Notes: generated by a model not told the origin, from the sequence alone. A stretch of DNA of 64,000 nucleotides from Streptohalobacillus salinus (GCF_003201605.1 NZ_QJJR01000001.1:62001-126000); one strand, 5' to 3'. Positions 46,161 to 55,308 are shown, numbered from the stretch's first letter. Made by a program: numbers and translations.

Positions 46161-47738
46161 ATGTATACAAAGAAGGAGTTGAGCAAAGCGATGCGAATAA
46201 CAACTGAAAATAATCAACAGTCAGACCAGCTTCGTGAGTTAAAAAAAGAAGCAGATGAACGGGAAATGGAAAAAGTAGCAGCAAGCAAAAGAGCTAGACC
46301 GGCTACGGGAATGACTTTTAGCGGGCGATTATTACTTGATTATGAATACCAAGCGGTAGAAGCAGCCATCAGAGCCTTTGGTTCTCAGTTAACCGTCACG
46401 GCCGAACCGGGCCTTACACAATCACTTTGGCAACGCAAGTGTCACCGCTGCGGTAACACGGACAGCGCATTATTTGGTCAGTTTCCTTGTGCGGTCTGTG
46501 AACATACAGTTGCTTATTGTAAGTATTGTTTAGTGTTTGGTCGCGTCACCCGGTGCACGACGCTTTACCATATCAGTGAGCATCACGCTGACAGGCCGCA
46601 AACGCATGCTTCAGAAAGCGGAGAGAATGAAGCGAAAGTGCAGGTTCAAGGGGCTAATCTAGTGTTCAGTACGGGGATGCAGCTTAAAGATACCCCCATT
46701 AAACAAGGAAAGTGGGTCTCGTTTCAGTTTGCGAGTCAGTTATCACCACGGCAACAGTTCGCCTCAGACCGGATCGTTGAAGCAATTCAAACCGGACTTC
46801 CTGAGCTGCTTGTTTATGCCGTTTGTGGGGCAGGGAAAACGGAGATGTTGTTTTACGGGATCTTAGAAGCTTTAAGGAGCGGTAAACGGGTGGCGCTCGC
46901 TAGTCCGCGAGCAGATGTGGTCCGTGAACTCTATCCACGCTTTACCACTGTCTTTACCGAAATCGATGTCTTGTGCCACTACGGCGGATCAAACAACCAT
47001 GACCAAGAAGCGCCGTTGACGCTTTTAACAACGCACCAATTGATTCGGTATAAGCAAGCGTTTGATGTTTTGGTCATTGATGAAGTGGATGCCTTTCCCT
47101 TTCATAATGATCCAGTCTTAATTCAGTTAAGTAAACGGGCTTTAAAAACGAGTGGGACGATGATTTACTTAACGGCTACCCCGCGAAAAGCCCACCTCAA
47201 CGAAAAACTGCCCACTGTATTTGTCCCCAGCCGGTTTCACAATCATCCCCTTCCTGTTCCTGATAGCCGTTATGCCACGTTCACCACCCACCACCTACCA
47301 AAGCGCTTCTTTCATGATTATGCCAAGCACCAGTTAACCCAGCGACAGTTGTTGATCTTTGTTCCGACTGTTTCAGTGGCGGCTGTGGTTGAAGAAACGC
47401 TCCGTAAGCAGTTACCGAAGACGACAATTGCCGCTGTTCATGCCAATGACTGCGAGCGGATCGAAAAAGTAACTGCGTTTCGGCTTAGACACACCGACGT
47501 GTTGATTACGACAACCATCTTAGAACGCGGGGTAACCTTTCCTTCAGTTAACGTTTTTGTTTTTCAGGCTGATCATCACGTCTTTGATGAAGCAGCACTC
47601 GTCCAAATTGCTGGTCGTGCGGGAAGAAGTCCGCATGATCCAACAGGCATGGTGATCTTTTATCACAGGGGCACCACCCGGGCCATCAAACGAAGTATCC
47701 GGGCGATTACAGCGATGAATGCGCGGTGCCATCCATGA
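46161..47738 (+). CDS. comFA: ComFA late-competence DNA helicase/translocase
   Basis: 525 residues. A zinc domain with C-x-x-C pairs (C-H-R-C-G, C-A-V-C, C-K-Y-C, about 95-130) precedes the DEAD-box-like core: C-G-A-G-K-T-E-M (Walker A), D-E-V-D-A-F-P (motif II), Y-L-T-A-T-P (III) and Q-I-A-G-R-A-G-R (VI). It drives single-stranded DNA uptake in transformation. An alternative ATG at 46191 follows AAGGAG. The stop overlaps comFC. comFB, which separates the two genes in B. subtilis, is absent. Confidence 0.95.
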   Translation: MYTKKELSKAMRITTENNQQSDQLRELKKEADEREMEKVAASKRARPATGMTFSGRLLLDYEYQAVEAAIRAFGSQLTVTAEPGLTQSLWQRKCHRCGNTDSALFGQFPCAVCEHTVAYCKYCLVFGRVTRCTTLYHISEHHADRPQTHASESGENEAKVQVQGANLVFSTGMQLKDTPIKQGKWVSFQFASQLSPRQQFASDRIVEAIQTGLPELLVYAVCGAGKTEMLFYGILEALRSGKRVALASPRADVVRELYPRFTTVFTEIDVLCHYGGSNNHDQEAPLTLLTTHQLIRYKQAFDVLVIDEVDAFPFHNDPVLIQLSKRALKTSGTMIYLTATPRKAHLNEKLPTVFVPSRFHNHPLPVPDSRYATFTTHHLPKRFFHDYAKHQLTQRQLLIFVPTVSVAAVVEETLRKQLPKTTIAAVHANDCERIEKVTAFRLRHTDVLITTTILERGVTFPSVNVFVFQADHHVFDEAALVQIAGRAGRSPHDPTGMVIFYHRGTTRAIKRSIRAITAMNARCHP

Positions 47739-48415
47739 GTCGCTGTAGCGTTTGTGCCAACTCGCTTGCAAGGCCAATCAGTTGGACATATTTAGGCATT
47801 GACAAAGTTACCCCAGGCCTTTGTCAGACGTGTTTAGACGCTTTCGTGAGAATAAAAGCACCGCTGTGTCGCCATTGTGGGCGAGGACTAACAATTGAAG
47901 GGGAAGAGAAACGATGCCCGGATTGTGCTACCTGGGAAGGAGGCCCACTAATCTGGAACCGTAGTTTAGCAGAACGGAACCCATGGTTAACCGAGGTGAT
48001 TTACCGGTTTAAGTACCGTTATGATTATGAAGTAATCTTAGGGTTTCAGTCACTGGTTCAAGCAGCGATTAAAGATTGTCTGGACGAACAAACGGCGGTC
48101 GTGCTTGTGCCGGTACCACTAAGTCAGGAACGTCTCCATGTCCGTAAGTTTAACCAAGCACTTGCTCTAGCCGAGATGGCCGGCTTAAAGATTGATCAGT
48201 GCCTTAGCCGAATGGAGACAGAAAAACAAGCGAAGAAATCAAGACAAGCGCGATTTGCTGCTTCGAATCCGTTTCGGTTGGCTCACCCACCCGCGGCAAC
48301 AACCGTGCTCTTGATTGATGATATTTATACAACCGGTGTGACTTTGCACCATGCGGCAGAAGTCCTGCACGCGGCAGGGGTGGAAAAGATCTATAGTTTC
48401 ACATTAGCACGATAG
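47735..48415 (+). CDS. comFC: ComFC phosphoribosyltransferase-like competence protein
   Basis: 226 residues from the ATG overlapping the comFA stop by four bases. An N-terminal zinc finger (C-S-V-C, C-Q-T-C, C-R-H-C-G, C-P-D-C) is followed by a PRTase fold with V-P-V-P-L-S, R-K-F-N-Q-A and the PRPP loop L-L-I-D-D-I-Y-T-T-G-V-T. Needed for DNA uptake together with ComFA. Confidence 0.95.
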   Translation: MSRCSVCANSLARPISWTYLGIDKVTPGLCQTCLDAFVRIKAPLCRHCGRGLTIEGEEKRCPDCATWEGGPLIWNRSLAERNPWLTEVIYRFKYRYDYEVILGFQSLVQAAIKDCLDEQTAVVLVPVPLSQERLHVRKFNQALALAEMAGLKIDQCLSRMETEKQAKKSRQARFAASNPFRLAHPPAATTVLLIDDIYTTGVTLHHAAEVLHAAGVEKIYSFTLAR

Positions 48416-48421
48416 TCCTGT

Positions 48422-48447
48422 TAAAGATTTTAAAAAGTTGCCGATAA
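48422..48447 (+). promoter_or_regulatory. Sigma-D promoter before yvyF
   Basis: TAAA, a 14-base spacer, then GCCGATAA, close to the B. subtilis sigma-D consensus TAAA-N14-16-GCCGATAT. Confidence 0.75.
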
Positions 48448-48467
48448 TGAAAGGAGAAGCAAAAAAA

Positions 48468-48524
48468 GTTAACCCCTATCTGACGGCATAGTAATGCAAG
48501 ATAAATGTAGCCGATAGGGGTAAC
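48468..48524 (+). other. Long imperfect inverted repeat before yvyF
   Basis: GTTAACCCCTATC pairs with GATAGGGGTAAC (one bulged base), with inner GGC/GCC and GCAT/ATGC stems. No T run follows. It sits in the presumed yvyF leader and may be regulatory. Confidence 0.5.
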
Positions 48525-48593
48525 CAATGATTAGTAGGGTATAGATAAATGAGAACAGAAACGCTAACTGAAAAAATGTAAGGTGGGAACGCT

Positions 48594-49022
48594 ATGGGTC
48601 AATTAGAAAACTGTCCACGTTGTGGGGACTTATTTGTGAAAACAACACGTGATGTTTGTCAGAAATGTTACAAAGAAGAAGAAGAGAAGTTTGATATTGT
48701 GTACCGATTTATGAAAAAACGCGTCAACCGGGAAGCACGGATTCCGGAAATCGTTGAAGGTACCGGTGTGGAGGAAGATTTAATCATTAAATTTGTTAAA
48801 GAGAAACGTTTACGGGTTTCTCAGTTTCCTAACATGACGTATCCATGCGAACGCTGTGGGAAAGAAATTGCAGAAGGTAAGCTATGCGCCAGTTGTTCAG
48901 GAGAGTTAACCGGTGATTTAAAACAGCTGGATTCAATCGAATCAATAAAAAGACAACGTGAAAAAGAGGACAATAAAGCACAAACCTATTTTGCGGTGGA
49001 TAAAGGCAGACGGAAACCTTAA
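48594..49022 (+). CDS. yvyF: YvyF flagellar-operon protein
   Basis: 142 residues. An N-terminal zinc finger (C-P-R-C-G, C-Q-K-C) precedes a MerR/sigma-like helix-turn-helix segment (I-P-E-I-V-E-G-T-G-V-E). A second zinc finger (C-E-R-C-G-K, C-A-S-C) and a charged tail follow. This is the TIGR03826-type protein that precedes flgM in bacilli. It is a probable regulator; its mechanism is unknown. Confidence 0.93.
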   Translation: MGQLENCPRCGDLFVKTTRDVCQKCYKEEEEKFDIVYRFMKKRVNREARIPEIVEGTGVEEDLIIKFVKEKRLRVSQFPNMTYPCERCGKEIAEGKLCASCSGELTGDLKQLDSIESIKRQREKEDNKAQTYFAVDKGRRKP

Positions 49023-49060
49023 CAATCATACAACGCTGTGATAAAATTGGTAAATACCAC

Positions 49061-49087
49061 TAAATAATTAAATGATGATGCCGATAT
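49061..49087 (+). promoter_or_regulatory. Sigma-D promoter of flgM
   Basis: TAAA, exactly 15 bases, then GCCGATAT: a full match to the sigma-D consensus, 67 bases before flgM. Confidence 0.92.
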
Positions 49088-49154
49088 AAAGATTACAACA
49101 GGCATTTAAACAGTCGGGGATATAAAAATTGTAAGCAAAAGGTAGGTGAGAAGG

Positions 49155-49418
49155 ATGAAAATACATGGTTCACACCAAGTCAAAGTTAATCCTTATCAAC
49201 AACAATTAAAGAAACAACACGAAGCTAAACACGATGGCAAAAAAATAAATGATCAACTGCAGATTTCTGATGCGGCCAAGAAAATGCAAGAATCAGACGG
49301 TGTTCACCCGAGTCGCGAGGCGAAAGTGAACCGGATTAAACAAGATGTTGAAACGGGGAATTACCAGGTGAACCCAGACCAAACAGCCAAAAGTATGTTG
49401 AATTTCTTACGTAAATAA
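49155..49418 (+). CDS. flgM: FlgM anti-sigma-D factor
   Basis: 87 residues. The C-terminal half has the FlgM signature (I-S-D-A-A-K-K-M-Q, R-x-x-K-V-N-R-I-K-Q-D-V-E-T-G-N-Y). It holds sigma-D inactive until the hook is complete. The ATG follows AGGTGAG. Its own promoter is sigma-D dependent, giving the usual feedback loop. Confidence 0.95.
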   Translation: MKIHGSHQVKVNPYQQQLKKQHEAKHDGKKINDQLQISDAAKKMQESDGVHPSREAKVNRIKQDVETGNYQVNPDQTAKSMLNFLRK

Positions 49419-49428
49419 TTCGTCATGA

Positions 49429-49466
49429 GGAAAAGGCTAAGGAAGTCAGTAGCCTTTCCTTTTTCT
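49429..49466 (+). terminator. Terminator between flgM and flgN
   Basis: AGGAAAAGGCTA pairs with TAGCCTTTCCT, followed by TTTTTC. Only part of transcription may stop here, since flgN follows closely. Confidence 0.7.
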
Positions 49467-49501
49467 ATGGTAAAATAAATGATAAAGGAGTGATGAAGCA
49501 G

Positions 49502-49996
49502 ATGGCAGACCAACCACTACTCAAAGTGATGCGTCAATTGATTGGGATACATGATAGTTTACTGCAAGTCTCGGTAAGAAAAAGTGAGTTATTAAAAGCC
49601 AACGACATGGAAGCAATCAATGAATTGTTGAAGATTGAACAAAAACATGTCCAAGCGCTAGAAAAGCTAGAACGTTTGCGGCAAGTAGAAACAAAGCAAC
49701 TGGCTAAAACACTAGCAATCGAAGAAGACGCCCCATCTGTTTCGTTACTGATTGAGCGTTTACCAGAGGAACAGGTTAAACAAGACTTAGAAGCGGAAGC
49801 GACGCAGCTTGCCGCATTAATCTTAGCGATTAAACAACAAGAAGATTTGAATCAACAGTTATTAAAACAATCGTTACAGTTTGTCCAACTCCAAATGGAT
49901 TTAGTCAAGCCAACGATTGATAGCTTTAACTATGGCACCCAAAAACAAGCGCACGACCCGGAACAAAAACGGTCCGTGTTTGATTCAAAAGCGTAG
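49502..49996 (+). CDS. flgN: FlgN chaperone for hook-associated proteins
   Basis: About 164 residues, almost wholly helical, with heptad-like Leu patterns and a variable C-terminus. The position between flgM and flgK is that of B. subtilis yvyG (flgN). AAAGGAG precedes it; ATGs at 49493 and 49502 are both possible. It would keep FlgK and FlgL soluble before export. Confidence 0.88.
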   Translation: MADQPLLKVMRQLIGIHDSLLQVSVRKSELLKANDMEAINELLKIEQKHVQALEKLERLRQVETKQLAKTLAIEEDAPSVSLLIERLPEEQVKQDLEAEATQLAALILAIKQQEDLNQQLLKQSLQFVQLQMDLVKPTIDSFNYGTQKQAHDPEQKRSVFDSKA

Positions 49997-50007
49997 GAGG
50001 AAATCAG

Positions 50008-51567
50008 ATGAGCTCAACCTTTCATGGGTTAGAAATGGCCAAACGGGCCTTAAGTGCACAACAGTCAGCAATGTATACCACCTCACACAATATTGCCAAT
50101 GCTAATACCAAAGGCTATACGCGTCAGCGTGTTAATTTTGAAGCAATCAATGGCCTCACCTCAAGTCGTGAGCCGGGTGGTGTCACGGATACGGTCGGTA
50201 GCGGAGTTGAAGCGGGCTCAATCGAACGGATCCGCGAACAGTTTTTAGACGTGCAGTACCGTAAAGAAAACGGCAAAACCACTTACTATGAAAACAGAGC
50301 AAGTGCCATGCGGCAGATGGAGTCAATCATGAATGAACCATCTGAAGAAGGCTTATCCCATATTTTCGATCAATTTTGGAATTCACTGCAAGATTTATCA
50401 GTGAACCCGGAAGATTCAGGGGCACGGGCTGTTGTGGCCCAGCGCGGGGAAGCATTAGCGGACACATTTAACTATATCTCCACCTCGCTCGAATCCATTC
50501 GAGGCGATTTAAAGAATCAAATGGATGTAAAAACAACCGAGATGAATTCACTGGTTGACCAAGTGACGGCGCTCAATCGCCAAATTGGTGAGATTGAACC
50601 ACACGGTCAAGTGCCAAATGATTTGTATGATGAACGTGATCGTCTGCTTGATCAACTCTCAGGGATTGCCGATATTACTGTTAAGTATGAACGAAGCTCA
50701 GGCATGCCTTCTGATATTGCGATGGGGAAAGCGACAGTGACATTAAACAGTGGCAGTGGTCCGGTTGAATTAACAAACGGCAACGATTATTCGAAAAAAC
50801 ATGTAATGATTGCCTATAATGACAACAATAACGCAGAAACGTTCCATTATTATGACCCAGCTGATCCGGCCCTTCCGGCTGACTTTACCGAAGCCGATGT
50901 TGCCGGTTTAGCAGGAACGACGTCAATTGCCGCTCATGACTACAAGGCAAGCGGAACCCTGCAAGGTCTCATGGAGATGAACGGGTATGTAACAGGCACA
51001 GGAGATGAAACTGGTGTTTATAACGAGATGTTAGCTGAGATTGATCAGTTAGCAACGGCGTTTATGACTGAATTTAATCAATCACATAGTGAAGGTACGG
51101 ATTTAAATGGTGATGTAGGGATTGCTGACTTCTTCGTCTTAGACGGTGCCGGACGACCGTCAATGAACATGTCGGTTAACGCGGCGATTATGAATGATAA
51201 AGATTTAATTGCGGCAAGTTCATCAGGTGATTCCGGTGACGGTTTAAATGCAGTGAATTTAGCTGAGAGCTATACCAACAGTATTGCTGCACTTGGCAAT
51301 AAAACATCGGTCAAAAGTTATTATGAATCAATGATTGGTGAAATGGGTGTGATTACTCAGGAAGCGTACCGGATGCAGGACAATGCCGGCGTGCTTCGTC
51401 AACAAGTGTCTGAAAACCGCGATTCTGTGAGTGCGGTATCATTGGATGAAGAAATGACCAACTTAATTAAGTTCCAACATGCATATAACGCAGCGGCACG
51501 TGGGATGACAGCAATTGATGAAATTTTAGACCGTGTCATTAACAACATGGGACTAGTCGGAAGGTAG
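50008..51567 (+). CDS. flgK: FlgK hook-filament junction protein 1
   Basis: 519 residues, the usual length. The N-terminus (F-H-G-L-E-M-A-K-R-A-L, H-N-I-A-N-A-N-T-K-G-Y-T-R-Q) and C-terminus (L-I-K-F-Q-H-A-Y-N-A-A-A-R) form the D0/D1 coiled coil. Exported by the flagellar apparatus. The ribosome site GGAGGAAAT lies in the 11-base gap after flgN. Confidence 0.96.
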   Translation: MSSTFHGLEMAKRALSAQQSAMYTTSHNIANANTKGYTRQRVNFEAINGLTSSREPGGVTDTVGSGVEAGSIERIREQFLDVQYRKENGKTTYYENRASAMRQMESIMNEPSEEGLSHIFDQFWNSLQDLSVNPEDSGARAVVAQRGEALADTFNYISTSLESIRGDLKNQMDVKTTEMNSLVDQVTALNRQIGEIEPHGQVPNDLYDERDRLLDQLSGIADITVKYERSSGMPSDIAMGKATVTLNSGSGPVELTNGNDYSKKHVMIAYNDNNNAETFHYYDPADPALPADFTEADVAGLAGTTSIAAHDYKASGTLQGLMEMNGYVTGTGDETGVYNEMLAEIDQLATAFMTEFNQSHSEGTDLNGDVGIADFFVLDGAGRPSMNMSVNAAIMNDKDLIAASSSGDSGDGLNAVNLAESYTNSIAALGNKTSVKSYYESMIGEMGVITQEAYRMQDNAGVLRQQVSENRDSVSAVSLDEEMTNLIKFQHAYNAAARGMTAIDEILDRVINNMGLVGR

Positions 51568-51575
51568 TGAGATAA

Positions 51576-52493
51576 ATGCGGATTACGCAAAGTATGTTAT
51601 CTAACAATATGTTATCAAACTTAAGTAAGAGTAACAGTTCAATGAATAAGTATATGGACCAGCTCTCGACTGGGAAAAAGATTAATCGGCCCTCGGATGA
51701 CCCTGTAATTGCGATGAAGGGGATGAGTTACCGAACCGAAGTGGCTAATGTCGATCAGTTTAAGCGTAACATCTCGGAGATGCATACGTGGATGGACACA
51801 TCTGACGATACGTTAAATGAAACCACACAGATTTTGAACCGGTTACGTGACCTTTCGGTCCAAGGATCAAATGGGACATATGAAGAAAATCAGCGCGCAG
51901 CGATTGCGAAAGAAGTCGACCAATTAAAAGCACAACTGATGGAAGCGGCTAATACAAAAGTAAACAATAAGTTTATTTTTAATGGCACGCAGACAACCGG
52001 TGTACCAGATGGTGCTGATTTAAAAAAACCTGTGACCGTAGACGGGGCTGGTAACACGGTGGTTAATTTAGATGCAGTTGATTACAACCCAGTTATGTTA
52101 GAGGTGACACCAGGGACACGCCTTCAAGCAAATGTTAACCCAACGAATGTTTTCACACAGGATTTATTTGATGATATAACCGCATTTTCTGAAGCGTTAC
52201 AGTCAGACGTCCCTGATCAAGATTTAGATCAATATATTGCTGTCATTGACGGCCATATTGATAATACAGTAAGTGAACGTGCAGATTTAGGTGCGCGTCA
52301 AAATCGGGTTGAGTTAATTGAAAGCCGCCTCGAAGGCCAGTCGATTGCGGCAAGAAGTATGATGTCGGCGAATGAAGATGCAGAGATTGAAGAAGTGATC
52401 ATGAACTTAACAACGCAAGAAGCCGTCCACCGGGCCGCTTTAAGTGCGGGGTCACGCGTGATTCAACCCACCTTATTGGATTTTCTTAGATAA
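51576..52493 (+). CDS. flgL: FlgL hook-filament junction protein 3
   Basis: 305 residues. The flagellin-like N-terminus (S-T-G-K-K-I-N-R-P-S-D-D-P) and C-terminus (L-T-T-Q-E-A-V-H-R-A-A-L) are clear. It starts eight bases after flgK and ends the flgKL segment at a terminator. Confidence 0.96.
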   Translation: MRITQSMLSNNMLSNLSKSNSSMNKYMDQLSTGKKINRPSDDPVIAMKGMSYRTEVANVDQFKRNISEMHTWMDTSDDTLNETTQILNRLRDLSVQGSNGTYEENQRAAIAKEVDQLKAQLMEAANTKVNNKFIFNGTQTTGVPDGADLKKPVTVDGAGNTVVNLDAVDYNPVMLEVTPGTRLQANVNPTNVFTQDLFDDITAFSEALQSDVPDQDLDQYIAVIDGHIDNTVSERADLGARQNRVELIESRLEGQSIAARSMMSANEDAEIEEVIMNLTTQEAVHRAALSAGSRVIQPTLLDFLR

Positions 52494-52499
52494 TTGATT

Positions 52500-52526
52500 A
52501 GCCTTACCAGATGGTAAGGCTTTTTC
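52500..52526 (+). terminator. Terminator after flgL
   Basis: AGCCTTACC pairs with GGTAAGGCT around a four-base loop, then TTTTC. Confidence 0.9.
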
Positions 52527-52554
52527 TTAACGTTAACGGAAAGGACTGAAGCGG

Positions 52555-53145
52555 ATGCAGTTACCACAATTACGTATCGATCAACAATTCGCGAAAATTG
52601 GTATAACTATGCAAGATGCGAAGGTAACAATGCAACATCAACCAGCAGAGCTTAGTATTCAGCAGCCACAGGCAGATGTTAATATTGATACGCGGCCGGG
52701 CAAACTATCCATTGATCAGTCACAAGCCTTTCACGATTTAGGTCAATACCCGGTAAAGGAAGCGGTCCGACTAGATGCTCAAGAAGGCAAGCAAAAAGTT
52801 GCGGAAGGTACAAGGCGGAGACGACAAGAAGGTGACCGGTTAATGAAGATCGAACATGGTGGGAATCCAATCGCACAAATTGCAAAAGAGAAGATGCCAC
52901 GGCCACTTCGTCCGTTTGTGATGAGCGTGATCCCGTCTTATAATGCTGTTAAAATTGATTATCAACCGAGCGAGGTATCGATTAACAATCAGGCAAATAA
53001 ACCGGTTATTAACGCAGAGACACGCCCGGTTGAACGGCAAGTAACACCGTCACAATTTGATGTATACTTAGAACAACAAAATAACATAACGATTGATTTT
53101 GATAATGTGAAATATGTTGGTCCACAGTACGAGTTATCGATTTAA
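52555..53145 (+). CDS. yviE: YviE/DUF6470 protein
   Basis: 196 residues with repeated short beta-type motifs (L-S-I-x-Q-P/Q-x-Q, V-S-I-N-N-Q, R-P-G-K-L-S-I) in the N-terminal and C-terminal parts and a charged middle. It occupies the yviE position between flgL and fliW in B. subtilis. Function is unknown; motility linkage is by position and family. Confidence 0.9.
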   Translation: MQLPQLRIDQQFAKIGITMQDAKVTMQHQPAELSIQQPQADVNIDTRPGKLSIDQSQAFHDLGQYPVKEAVRLDAQEGKQKVAEGTRRRRQEGDRLMKIEHGGNPIAQIAKEKMPRPLRPFVMSVIPSYNAVKIDYQPSEVSINNQANKPVINAETRPVERQVTPSQFDVYLEQQNNITIDFDNVKYVGPQYELSI

Positions 53146-53306
53146 AGGGAAGAGGATTCATTCGTCGCTGATGCACTGAGTGAGTGGAAAAAGAAGCATT
53201 TGTGATCAGGTGATTCTAACGAATCACTTTCAGTTTAGAGTCAATGAGTTAAAAGCAATAGATAAAAGACAGATGTGTGTTGAAAAATAGAAATGAGGGT
53301 GATTGT

Positions 53307-53753
53307 GTGCAAATCGATACGAAGTATTTTGGTGAAGTGGAAATTAATGAAGCGGATCAAGTAGTTTTTAGACAAGGATTACCTGGGTTTTTAGATGAGA
53401 AGGCCTTTATCTTATTAAACTTTGATCAACAAGCTATTTTTCAGGTGTTACAATCAACACAAACACCGGGTTTAGCATTTATTGTGGTGGATCCGTTTAA
53501 GTTTGTCAGCGACTACCAATTAGAACTTGATGATCAAATGGTGGAACATTTAGAGATTAACGAAGAAAAAGATGTCTTAGTCATGTCAATTGTCACCTTG
53601 AATGATGCGGTGAAAACATCAACAGCAAACTTGAAAGCGCCGATTGTTATCAACCAAGTAAAAGGTTTAGCAAAACAATACATTCAACCAGCATCAGATT
53701 ACACAACGAAAGAATTAATATTTACCGGGTTACGTGAAAAGGGGGAAGGCTAG
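53307..53753 (+). CDS. fliW: FliW flagellar assembly factor
   Basis: 148 residues from a GTG after ATGAGGGTG; an upstream TTG at 53277 has no good site. The N-terminus Q-I-D-T-K-Y-F-G-E and L-P-G-F-L-D-E are FliW marks. It binds CsrA and flagellin, relieving translational repression of hag. Its TAG is followed after one base by the csrA ATG. Confidence 0.95.
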   Translation: MQIDTKYFGEVEINEADQVVFRQGLPGFLDEKAFILLNFDQQAIFQVLQSTQTPGLAFIVVDPFKFVSDYQLELDDQMVEHLEINEEKDVLVMSIVTLNDAVKTSTANLKAPIVINQVKGLAKQYIQPASDYTTKELIFTGLREKGEG

Positions 53754-53754
53754 T

Positions 53755-53973
53755 ATGTTAGTCCTGACGCGTAAAACAAATGAGCGCATTCAAATCGGTG
53801 AAAACATTGAAATTAAAGTGGTATCCGTTGATGGTGATCAAGTTAAACTCGGTATTTCGGCGCCAAAGTCGATTGATGTTCATCGCTATGAAGTGTATGA
53901 AGCAATCATTAATGAAAATAACCAAGCAGCAAGTCAACAGCTGGATGCGTTAGATATCTTAAAGAAACTTTAA
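53755..53973 (+). CDS. csrA: CsrA translational repressor
   Basis: 72 residues starting M-L-V-L-T-R-K, with I-G-E-N-I-E-I and the C-terminal R-Y-E-V-Y helix of the CsrA dimer. The site GGGGGAAGG precedes the ATG. It represses hag translation through sites visible in the hag leader immediately downstream. Confidence 0.97.
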   Translation: MLVLTRKTNERIQIGENIEIKVVSVDGDQVKLGISAPKSIDVHRYEVYEAIINENNQAASQQLDALDILKKL

Positions 53974-53991
53974 AAAAGTTTCAAAAAGCAT

Positions 53992-54018
53992 TTAACATTT
54001 TCTAACCAACTCCGATAA
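53992..54018 (+). promoter_or_regulatory. Sigma-D promoter of hag
   Basis: TTAA, 15 bases, then TCCGATAA. One mismatch in the -35 and two in the -10 against the sigma-D consensus, in the right place for hag. Confidence 0.7.
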
Positions 54019-54080
54019 TAGTAATACAGGCTGATAACTGCTGGAGACGGCCGCTTCAAAAGTCGTCAGCTAAAAAATCT

Positions 54081-54119
54081 TTCCACATGGATGTGGAATA
54101 AACATACTCAAGGAGGAAA
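54081..54119 (+). promoter_or_regulatory. CsrA-binding sites in the hag leader
   Basis: A perfect hairpin TTCCACA-TGGA-TGTGGAA at 54081-54098 presents GGA in its loop, the preferred CsrA site. A second site, CAAGGAGGAA at 54109-54118, is the hag ribosome site itself. The pair matches the BS1/BS2 arrangement of B. subtilis hag. Confidence 0.88.
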
Positions 54120-54125
54120 CAAATT

Positions 54126-55292
54126 ATGATTATTAACAGTAATATTCCTGCATTAAATACCCACCGTCAAATGGGTATCAACCAAAATGCAATGCAAAAT
54201 TCAATGGAGAAATTATCTTCAGGTCTTCGTATTAACAAAGCTGGGGATGACGCAGCTGGTCTTGCGATTTCTGAGAAAATGCGTGGTCAAATCCGCGGGT
54301 TAGATCAAGCAAGCCGTAACGCTTCAGATGGTATTTCTTTAATCCAAACAGCTGAAGGTGCTTTAAACGAAACACATAATATCTTACAACGTATGCGTGA
54401 ACTTTCAGTTCAATCTTCTAATGATACTAACGTTGGAGTTGACCGTGCTGAATTACAAAAAGAAGTGGATCAATTATCACAGGAAATTAGTCGTATTTCT
54501 CAAACAACTGAATTTAATACGCAAAACCTTTTAGGTGGGGATTTTGAAGCGAAATTCCATATTGGAGCCAATGAAGGACAAGATATTAAACTTGAAATTT
54601 CTGACATGAGTGCTGAAGCGTTGAAAGTAGAAGGAGAAGCTTATACAGCTGATCTAGATACTACCAATTTATCAGGTATTGAAGTTATGAATCGTGATGG
54701 AGTAGATGTTCAGATTAACGTCGTGTCTGGTGCTTCTGGGACCGCTGAAACTACAGCAACAATAAATGCTAGTGGCGTAGCAGAAGTAACTTTAGCTACA
54801 AATGCTTCTGGGACAGTTACAGCTACGAAGGAGGATTTAGTTGCCGCTTTAGAAAGTGTTAGTGAGGATGCCGGATTCTCAATTATTAAAAATGATGCTT
54901 ACACAGATACAGTAGCTGGTGCAACTGCTGTTGTTCAAGATTATGCTGATACTGCAGTGACTTTAGATGCTGATGAAAGTGCTAAAATTGGTGTTAATGT
55001 CTCTACACAAGAAGCTGCATCTGCAGCAATTACATCAATTAATGATGCAATTGAAACGGTCTCAGCAGAACGTTCTAAACTTGGTGGTAATCAAAACCGT
55101 TTAGAGCATACTATCGCAAACTTAGATAATTCATCTGAAAACCTTTCAGCCGCAGAGTCTCGTGTACGTGACGTTGACATGGCTAAAGAAATGATGGAAA
55201 TGACGCGTGCTAATATTCTTTCACAAGCTAGCCAGAGCATGCTTGCGCAAGCAAACCAACAACCACAGTCAGTGCTTCAATTATTAGGTTAA
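54126..55292 (+). CDS. hag: Flagellin (major filament protein)
   Basis: 388 residues. Conserved N-terminus (N-S-N-I-P-A-L-N-T-H-R, L-S-S-G-L-R-I-N-K-A-G-D-D-A-A-G) and C-terminus (A-N-I-L-S-Q-A-S-Q-S-M-L-A-Q-A-N). A Thr/Ser/Ala-rich, acidic middle at about 170-285 makes it longer than the 304-residue B. subtilis Hag; this part would be surface exposed. A Maf-type glycosyltransferase gene nearby suggests the filament is glycosylated. Translation is controlled by CsrA/FliW. Confidence 0.96.
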   Translation: MIINSNIPALNTHRQMGINQNAMQNSMEKLSSGLRINKAGDDAAGLAISEKMRGQIRGLDQASRNASDGISLIQTAEGALNETHNILQRMRELSVQSSNDTNVGVDRAELQKEVDQLSQEISRISQTTEFNTQNLLGGDFEAKFHIGANEGQDIKLEISDMSAEALKVEGEAYTADLDTTNLSGIEVMNRDGVDVQINVVSGASGTAETTATINASGVAEVTLATNASGTVTATKEDLVAALESVSEDAGFSIIKNDAYTDTVAGATAVVQDYADTAVTLDADESAKIGVNVSTQEAASAAITSINDAIETVSAERSKLGGNQNRLEHTIANLDNSSENLSAAESRVRDVDMAKEMMEMTRANILSQASQSMLAQANQQPQSVLQLLG

Positions 55293-55308
55293 TAAAGTAA
55301 TTATAGAG

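Noticed and set aside
48510-48517. GCCGATAG as a further sigma-D -10 box
   Set aside because: No TAAA at 14-16 bases upstream; it is part of the hairpin arm.
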